Shown: one piece after another, positions 58,723 through 64,000 of the stretch
Layout of the letters: every line of letters starts with the position of its first letter
Position numbering within the stretch: the first letter of the stretch is position 1
Source of the DNA: Halobacteriales archaeon QS_8_69_26
GTDB taxonomy: Archaea; Halobacteriota; Halobacteria; Halobacteriales; SW-7-71-33
Reading direction: 5' to 3'
Assembly (NCBI GenBank): GCA_003023195.1
Contig: PXRX01000028.1
Span: 1-64,000, forward strand
DNA length: 64,000 nt
Position numbers and translations under genes: made by a program
Notes under the pieces: generated by a model
Databases searched by the model: none
What the model saw: the letters and a program-made list of their open reading frames with translations, nothing else
What the model was told of the DNA's origin: nothing

Positions 58723-60150
58723 GTGACCGACCCCCTCCTGTCGGTGTCGGACCTGTCGGTGACCATCCCCACTGGCGAGGGTCGGATCGCCGCGGTCGAC
58801 GGGGTGAGCTTCGCGGTCGACCGCGAGGAGACGCTCTGTCTCGTCGGCGAGAGCGGAGCCGGCAAGACCGTGCTCTGTGAGACGATTACCGGCCTGCTGG
58901 ACGCCCGGGACGCCGAAGTCGAGGGGACCATCGCCTTCGACGGGGTCGACCTCACCGACCTCTCGGAGCGCCGCCTCCGGTCCTACCGCGGGTCGCGGAT
59001 CGGCCACGTCTTCCAGAACCCGCAGGGGGCGCTGGACCCGGTCTACACCGTCGGGCGACAGGTGGCCGAAGCCGTCCGCAACGGGACCGACCGCTCGAAG
59101 TCCGCCGCCCGCGAGCGTGCCATCGAGTTGCTCGACCTGGTCGAACTCCCCGACCCGGCCGCCCGGGCCGACGAGTACCCCCACGAACTCTCGGGCGGGA
59201 TGAAACAGCGGGTGGCGCTGGCCATCGCCCTGGCCGGCGACCCCGACCTGCTCATCGCCGACGAACCGACGACCGCGCTGGACGTCACCATCGAGGCCTC
59301 GGTCGTCCGCCTCCTCTCGGACCTCCAGGACGAGATGGGGATGTCGATGCTGTACGTCACCCACGACCTCGGCATCGTCTCGGAACTGGCCGACCGGATC
59401 GCCGTCATGTACGCCGGCACGGTCATGGAGACCGGCGGGGTCTTCGAGACGTTCGAGCGGCCGGCCCACCCATACACCCAGGCGCTCCTGCGGTGTCGTC
59501 CCGGGTGGGGCGAGGGCACCGACTCCATCGGCGGGTCGCCGCCCGACCCGCGGGATCCCCCCGACGGGTGCCGGTTCCACCCCCGGTGTCCCCACGCCGT
59601 CGAGGCGTGTACCGGCGGCGACCAGCCACCCCTGTACGACGTCGCCACCGGCGACAACCGCGCCTCCTGCGTGTTCCACGACGGCTACCGCGACCCCTCC
59701 GTGGTCCGGAGCGCCTGGGAACTCCCGCAACGGGGGGAGCGATCCGGGGACGGGGCCAACCCAGGAGAGGGATCCGACGCCAGTTCGGAGGGCGGCCGGA
59801 CGGAGGCGGACCCCGACGCGGGGAACCGCGGGGGCGGAACGGACGCCGCCACGGGGGACGACGGGACCGACGAAGTCGACGCCCGGGACGGAGACGGGGG
59901 GGCCGATACCCGGGACGAAGCCGGAGGGGACGACGGATCCGACGCCCGGGACGAAGCCGGAGGGGACGACGGATCCGATACCCGGGACGAGGCCGGAGGG
60001 GACGACGGATCCGATACCCGGGATGAAGCCGACGGAGACGGCGGATCCGATACCCGGAACGAGGCCGGAGGGGACCGAGAAGTCGACGCCGAGGACGGGG
60101 GCGGCGGGGAGTGGGTCGACGTTCCGGGCGACGACACCGACGACGGGTGA
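58723..60150 (+). CDS. Di/oligopeptide ABC transporter ATPase (DppD-like) with repetitive acidic tail
   Basis: A 475-residue ATPase from GTG 58723. Walker A is GESGAGKT (~43-50), Q-loop HVFQNPQG, signature LSGGMKQRVALAIALAG (~163), Walker B LLIADEPTTALD and H-loop YVTHDLG. The oligopeptide C-terminal Cys block (GCRFHPRCPHAVEACTGG, then ASCVFH) suggests a metal or FeS site. Residues ~340-475 form a disordered acidic tail including ~4.6 copies of a 12-residue unit (RDEAGGDDGSDT), absent from typical family members (~330 residues). No second ATPase or binding protein is in the window. Confidence 0.88.
   Translation: MTDPLLSVSDLSVTIPTGEGRIAAVDGVSFAVDREETLCLVGESGAGKTVLCETITGLLDARDAEVEGTIAFDGVDLTDLSERRLRSYRGSRIGHVFQNPQGALDPVYTVGRQVAEAVRNGTDRSKSAARERAIELLDLVELPDPAARADEYPHELSGGMKQRVALAIALAGDPDLLIADEPTTALDVTIEASVVRLLSDLQDEMGMSMLYVTHDLGIVSELADRIAVMYAGTVMETGGVFETFERPAHPYTQALLRCRPGWGEGTDSIGGSPPDPRDPPDGCRFHPRCPHAVEACTGGDQPPLYDVATGDNRASCVFHDGYRDPSVVRSAWELPQRGERSGDGANPGEGSDASSEGGRTEADPDAGNRGGGTDAATGDDGTDEVDARDGDGGADTRDEAGGDDGSDARDEAGGDDGSDTRDEAGGDDGSDTRDEADGDGGSDTRNEAGGDREVDAEDGGGGEWVDVPGDDTDDG
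59911..60078 (+). repeat. 36-bp in-frame minisatellite in the ATPase gene
   Basis: Units start at 59911, 59947, 59983, 60019 and 60055 with CGGGA(C/T)GA(A/G)GCC and continue GGAGGGGACGACGGATCCGA. As 36 is a multiple of three, copy-number changes add or remove 12 residues without frameshift. The units encode an Asp/Gly-rich acidic tail. Confidence 0.85.
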
Positions 60151-60228
60151 GCGCGACCGGCCGGTCCGACTCACCGCAGGCCGGGAACCCGGCGGCTCAC
60201 GGGTGCGGTCGCCCCCGCCCCACCGGGA

Positions 60229-60327
60229 TCACAGTAGCCCGGTCCCCATCGCCGCGAGGACCGCGACCGTCAGGACCGCCTTGAACGCGAGGAGGGATCC
60301 GAACAGCAGCCACCCGCGGTCGGACAT
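60229..60327 (-). CDS. Tiny hydrophobic protein (candidate)
   Basis: A 32-residue ORF, MSDRGWLLFGSLLAFKAVLT..., is almost entirely one transmembrane helix. Its codons are GC3-biased and the ORF lies between genes that would otherwise leave a 300-base gap. Similar tiny membrane proteins occur in haloarchaea; the call is tentative. Confidence 0.45.
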   Translation of the reverse strand: MSDRGWLLFGSLLAFKAVLTVAVLAAMGTGLL

Positions 60328-60450
60328 GGCCGACAATTCGACCGGGCCGGCCCTACCGGTTGTCCCGAACCGGTTCGGCGCTGTCGGCGGATCGGTGCCA
60401 CCCCCGTCGAGTGTAAAGCCTCTTTGCCGGCGGGGTCGGTAGCCGCGGGC

Positions 60451-61401
60451 GTGGACCGAACGAGCCGTGGCGCGGCGCTGGTCGCGGTCCTGGGGGTGGT
60501 CGCGCTGGCCGCGGCGGCGGCCGGGATTCCGGTCGCGACGCCGTCGGACGAGGGGGGATCGGGGGCACCCGACCCCGGGGCCGACGCGCCGTCGACGAGC
60601 CCCGTCGCGCCGAACCTGGGCGCGGTACCGGCGGCCGTCTCCGCCGCCGTCGTCCTCGTCGCCCTGGGGGTCCTGGTGTGGACGCTCCTGCAGGGGAACC
60701 CCCGGTCCGACGTCGCGGCCCTGGTCGTCGCCGTGGCCCTGTTCGTCGGCCTGGCCGCGCTATTCGACCTGTTGTTCCGGGGCGGAGTCGCCCCGGCAGG
60801 GGGGATCGGACCGGAACCCCCGGGCGCGGTCGCGGACGGGGGGACGGGCGGCGACGGTGGCGGCGGCGGCCTGGCCGTCCCGCCCCTCGCCCTGGCGGTC
60901 GCCGCGCTGGTGGCCCTCGCGCTCCCGGCCGCCCTGTTCGCCCTCGGCCACGACCGCGAGGAGGGCGAGGGACCACCGGGGGACGCGGACCCCGACCCAC
61001 GGGCCGCGATGGCGCGGGCGGCGGGCCGGGCCGCCGACCGCATCGAGGGGGGCGAGCGGGCCCTGGACAACGAGGTCTACCGGTGCTGGCGTGAGATGAC
61101 GAGGGGGCTGGACCCGACGAACCCCACCGCGACGACGCCCGCGGAGTTCGAGGGAACCGCCGTCGACCGGGGGGTCGACCCCGACCACGCCCGGGAACTC
61201 ACGGCCCTGTTCGAGCGGGTCCGCTACGGCGGCCGGTCCCCGACCGAGGGCGACGAGCACCGGGCGGTCGAACTGCTACGGCGGATCGAGGCCGCCTACG
61301 GGGACGACGCGGCGGGCCAGGGTGGCGACGGCGACTCCGACCGGGAGAGGGGTCCGGATCCCGACGAGCCCCCGAGCGCACCCGGGGGTGAGGACGGGTG
61401 A
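60451..61401 (+). CDS. DUF4129 domain-containing membrane protein
   Basis: A 316-residue protein from GTG 60451. Hydrophobic helices lie at ~8-28, ~60-80, ~85-105 and ~140-165, followed by a cytosolic DUF4129 domain (~195-275: DNEVYRCWREMTRGLDPTNP, TPAEFEGTAVDRGVDPDHAR and LFERVRYGG). In bacteria and archaea DUF4129 proteins sit next to DUF58/MoxR genes in a transglutaminase-linked envelope system; here the next gene is DUF58, with a GTGA overlap (61398-61401). The C-terminus is acidic and low-complexity. Role unknown. Confidence 0.83.
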   Translation: MDRTSRGAALVAVLGVVALAAAAAGIPVATPSDEGGSGAPDPGADAPSTSPVAPNLGAVPAAVSAAVVLVALGVLVWTLLQGNPRSDVAALVVAVALFVGLAALFDLLFRGGVAPAGGIGPEPPGAVADGGTGGDGGGGGLAVPPLALAVAALVALALPAALFALGHDREEGEGPPGDADPDPRAAMARAAGRAADRIEGGERALDNEVYRCWREMTRGLDPTNPTATTPAEFEGTAVDRGVDPDHARELTALFERVRYGGRSPTEGDEHRAVELLRRIEAAYGDDAAGQGGDGDSDRERGPDPDEPPSAPGGEDG

Positions 61402-63743
61402 GCGACGGTCCCGACCGGATCCGGACCGCAGTCGGCGTCGGCCTGTTCGCCGTCGGCGCCGTCGCCCTCCTCCTGCCGGACCCCGCACCGTTCCCCGAAC
61501 TCGTCGCGCTGGCCGGGGTCCTGGCGCTGGTCGTCGGGGTCCGGGCCGCCCGGCGGGTCGACCGCGCCGGGCCGGTCCCGACCCCGGACGTCGAGGCGCT
61601 TCCGCGGGTGCCGGTGCCGGGGGCGACGTTCGACCGGACGCTCGCCCCGTTCCTGGAAGAGGGGCAGGACCACCTCCTCTACCCCAGGCGGGTGCGGGCG
61701 GCGCTGTCGAACGCGGCCGTCGCGGTGCTCGCACGCTACCGCGGCCTGACCCCCGCGACGGCACGCGACCGGGTCGAGGCGGGCGAGTGGACCGACGATC
61801 CGGTCGCGGCGGCGTTCCTCGCCCCCGACGCGGCCGTCCCCGCCCCGGAGGAGGGGTGGATCCGGCGGAACCCCCTCGCCCGCCGGGGCCGGGCGTTCGG
61901 CCGCGGGGTGCGCCACGCCGTCGCGGCCGTCGCGGCCGTCGCTGGCGCCGACGTCGGCCCCCCGTCGTCGCTCGACGGCGAGGAGTCGGACGAGGGGGAC
62001 GACCGGCGACCCGTCCGGGTGGGATCCGCCGCCGAAACGACGGGTAGATCCGACGGCGAAACCGCCGCCGACGGGGGTGACGGTGACGGGAGCGGTGGGG
62101 AGACGACCGACTGGGAACCGGTTCCCCGGGAAGGGGACCGCCGAACCGGCCGGTGGGCCGGCCTCGGGGCGGCGACGTTCGCCCTCGCCGGGGTCGGCGC
62201 CGTCGCCGGGTGGCCCGGGGTACTCCTCGCGGGGGCCGTCACCCTCGGGGTCGCCGGGACTGCCGCGGCGCTCGCCACGCCCGCCCCCGGGCTGTCGGTC
62301 GACCGGGAGCTGTCGGCGACGGATCCCGACCCCGGCGACCGGGTGTCGGTGACGGTGACGGTCACGAACGAGGGCGACCGGACGGTGCCGGACCTCCGGG
62401 TGGTCGACGGCGTCCCCGGCGCCCTGCCGGTGGTCGATGGGTCCCCGCGCTGGGCCGGGCCGCTCCGTCCGGGGCGGTCGGTCACCATCGAGTACGCCGT
62501 CGCCGCGCGACGGGGTCGCCACGAGTTCGATCCACTGCTCGCCGTGGCCCGGGACCCCCTCGGGACGGGCGAACGGATCCGTCGGGTGCCGGCGGACACG
62601 CCGCCCGTCACGTGCCTCCCGCACCTGGTCCCCGCCGGGTCGGTCCCGGTCCACCCCGGGGGTCGGTACGCGGGTGAGATTCCAACGAACGAAGGGGGCG
62701 AGGGCGTCGAGTTTCACGCGACCCGGGAGTACCGCCGCGGCGACCCCCTCAACCGCGTGGACTGGTCGCGCCTGGCCCGCCACGGCGAACTGGTCTCCCG
62801 GGAGTTCCGCCGGGAGCGAGCCACCACCGCGGTCGTCGTCGTCGACGCCCGCCCGGCGGCGTACCTCGCGCCCGGGCCGGGGCGTCCCCACGCGGTCGAC
62901 CGGAGCGTGGCGGCCGCCCGGGGCGTCTTCGCCGCCCTCGACGGCGCCGGCAACCGCGTCGGCCTCGCCGCTGTCGGGGACCCCGAGTGCTGGCTGGCGC
63001 CCGGGAGCGGCGCCGACCACCGGGCCAGGGCCCGGGAACTGCTGGCGACCCACCCCGCGCTCTCCTCGGTCCCACCCCGGGAGCGGGGACCCGTCCCCAC
63101 GGCCCCACCGAGCGATCCCGCGGGCGACCCGACGAACCGGCGCGACCCGTCCGCCGACCGCGACGCGACCCCCGACCGGAACTCGTCGGCCGAGCGGGAC
63201 TCGACGACCGGCCCCGAATCGTCCCCCGACCGGGATCCGACTCCCGACGGCGGTTCACCCGCCGACCCGAACCCCAGAGCCAACAGCACCCCGTCCGGCG
63301 ACCGGGATCCGGTGGGCGGCCCCGACCCGTTCGCCGGTCCGATGGCGGCCGACGGGACCGGCGGGACGGCCGCACCGTCAGGGGAGGGATCGGCGGACGC
63401 CGACGGGGTCGAACCGCCGGGGGCGGTCGTGGCGAGTCGATCCGCCGACGAGCGTCGCCACCTCCGGCGACTCAGGACCCGGCTCCCCGACGGCGCACAC
63501 GTCGTGTTCTGCTCGCCCGTCGCGGACCCCGGCGCGGTCCGGATCGCACGGGGGCTGTCGGCCCGCGGACACCCGGTGACGGTGCTCGCCCCGGACCCGA
63601 CGGCCGCGGACGGGCCGACCCGGGCGCTTGCGCGGGTCGGGCGGGTGCTCCGCCTCGCGGAACTCAGGGACGGCGGCCCCGCCGTCGTCGACTGGCCCGC
63701 CGACGGGTCGCTGGCCGTCGCGCTGGCCCGCGCCCGGCGGTGA
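61398..63743 (+). CDS. DUF7269-DUF58 fusion protein
   Basis: A 781-residue protein, translationally coupled to the DUF4129 gene (GTG in GTGA). Residues ~1-175 (two N-terminal TM helices, then VPGATFDRTLAPFLEEGQ and ALSNAAVAVLARYRGLTPAT) match haloarchaeal DUF7269, usually a separate gene. After a charged linker and two TM helices (~250-290), residues ~295-520 form a CARDB-like strand region and DUF58 proper, including EGVEFHATREYRRGDPLNRV followed by DWSRLARHGELVSREF (vWA-like MoxR-associated). A ~130-residue Pro/Asp/Ser-rich insert splits the vWA-like part. A cell-envelope role is inferred from family context. Confidence 0.85.
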   Translation: MSDGPDRIRTAVGVGLFAVGAVALLLPDPAPFPELVALAGVLALVVGVRAARRVDRAGPVPTPDVEALPRVPVPGATFDRTLAPFLEEGQDHLLYPRRVRAALSNAAVAVLARYRGLTPATARDRVEAGEWTDDPVAAAFLAPDAAVPAPEEGWIRRNPLARRGRAFGRGVRHAVAAVAAVAGADVGPPSSLDGEESDEGDDRRPVRVGSAAETTGRSDGETAADGGDGDGSGGETTDWEPVPREGDRRTGRWAGLGAATFALAGVGAVAGWPGVLLAGAVTLGVAGTAAALATPAPGLSVDRELSATDPDPGDRVSVTVTVTNEGDRTVPDLRVVDGVPGALPVVDGSPRWAGPLRPGRSVTIEYAVAARRGRHEFDPLLAVARDPLGTGERIRRVPADTPPVTCLPHLVPAGSVPVHPGGRYAGEIPTNEGGEGVEFHATREYRRGDPLNRVDWSRLARHGELVSREFRRERATTAVVVVDARPAAYLAPGPGRPHAVDRSVAAARGVFAALDGAGNRVGLAAVGDPECWLAPGSGADHRARARELLATHPALSSVPPRERGPVPTAPPSDPAGDPTNRRDPSADRDATPDRNSSAERDSTTGPESSPDRDPTPDGGSPADPNPRANSTPSGDRDPVGGPDPFAGPMAADGTGGTAAPSGEGSADADGVEPPGAVVASRSADERRHLRRLRTRLPDGAHVVFCSPVADPGAVRIARGLSARGHPVTVLAPDPTAADGPTRALARVGRVLRLAELRDGGPAVVDWPADGSLAVALARARR

Positions 63744-63838
63744 CCGATCCCGGGACGCGTCACTGTACCCGGGGCGGGTTGGTGCCCGGCGCGGACGACG
63801 GCGCAAGGTAAATACCCCGCGGCGGCGAACGTGTGGAC

Positions 63839-64000
63839 ATGAGCGACGGATCGGGACCCGACGGTAAAGCGGTCGGTGACGGCGGCGTCACACCCGAGGG
63901 CGACGGCGAACACCGACGGATGATCATCGCCGGGACCGGGATAGCGGGCCTCACGGCCGGCATCTACGCGGCCCGGTCGAACAACGACCCCCTGCTGATC
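63839..64000 (+). CDS. trxB: Thioredoxin reductase-like flavoprotein, partial at window edge
   Basis: The frame reads MSDGSGPDGKAVGDGGVTPE, then MIIAGTGIAGLTAGIYAARS (FAD-binding GxGxxG loop) and NNDPLLI before the window ends. The IYAARSNNDPL string is typical of haloarchaeal TrxB. A 35-residue acidic/Gly-rich extension precedes the usual start. A TATA-like GGTAAATACC lies ~25-30 bases upstream of the ATG. Confidence 0.78.
   Translation, partial: MSDGSGPDGKAVGDGGVTPEGDGEHRRMIIAGTGIAGLTAGIYAARSNNDPLLI

Noticed and set aside
58613..58726. A 37-codon ORF starting ATGACCCGACGC that overlaps the ATPase start by GTGA
   Set aside because: Arg/Ser/Gly-rich with no hydrophobic or conserved pattern. 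The overlap alone is not enough; it is probably the spacer between dppC and dppD.
57280..60174. A 964-codon minus-strand open frame across the dppC/dppD region
   Set aside because: It is antisense to two clear ABC transporter genes; low-complexity repeats mirror the minisatellite.
1..64000. Insertion sequences or transposase genes
   Set aside because: No DDE transposase, TnpB or integrase signature was found. The tRNA-Arg duplication is the only sign of integration.

Overview
The window is about 64 kb of chromosome from an extremely halophilic archaeon (class Halobacteria). It has high GC with a strong G/C preference at third codon positions, and very acidic predicted proteins. The information-processing genes are archaeal (aEF1A, aRF1, RPA, a doublet histone, aTrm56, a SAMP2-type ubiquitin-like protein, a TATA/leaderless promoter style). 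There are Tat-type signal peptides and lipoboxes, and several small families known only from haloarchaea (DUF5786, DUF5784, DUF7123, DUF7118-like, DUF7269). I cannot place the genus.

Layout. 0-3 kb: the edge of a HAD hydrolase gene, a 5'-truncated SDR gene, a membrane protein and DUF genes. 3.4-13.8 kb: metallophosphoesterase, a Rad25/XPB-like helicase with altered motifs II/III, a Tat-lipoprotein amine oxidase, hisI, an amidase, a frameshifted TrmB regulator and an M20 peptidase. 14-18.3 kb: trm56, a methyltransferase, a universal stress protein, a sugar epimerase and a 2Fe-2S ferredoxin. 18.4-21.3 kb: a halolysin cluster with one intact protease and two decayed relatives, plus an intact BsuPI-type protease-inhibitor gene inside it. 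21.4-25.4 kb: DUF2797, an ATP-NAD kinase-like protein, a VapB/VapC pair whose toxin is frameshifted, and PhoU. 25.6-30 kb: RPA, PAP2 phosphatase, histone and histone deacetylase, the last two overlapping. 30-36 kb: aminotransferase, aEF1A, nitrilase and small proteins.

36.3-36.8 kb: a tRNA-Arg(GCG) whose 3' part and flank are duplicated as a 139-bp direct repeat. 36.8-44.2 kb: a Vms1-type peptidyl-tRNA hydrolase, a SAMP2-like gene whose stop after the terminal Gly-Gly has been lost, a redoxin, aspartate kinase, an AT-rich lipoprotein islet, an M29 aminopeptidase and aRF1. 44.6-55.8 kb: IMPase-like protein, tandem-domain Usp, acyl-CoA synthetase with alpha/beta hydrolase, a phytoene-desaturase-like oxidoreductase, leuS and hsp20. 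56-60 kb: a divergently split dipeptide ABC transporter. 60-63.7 kb: DUF4129 protein and a DUF7269-DUF58 fusion. The right edge cuts a TrxB-like gene.

The intergenic DNA is rich in repeats. A dispersed family has four copies (3.1, 6.3, 13.9, 44.3 kb), there are several 24-36-bp minisatellites, and a shared 16-bp near-palindrome lies upstream of three unrelated genes. The observations I would follow first are the protease/inhibitor cluster, the extended SAMP2, the tRNA-Arg duplication and the shared operator-like motif.
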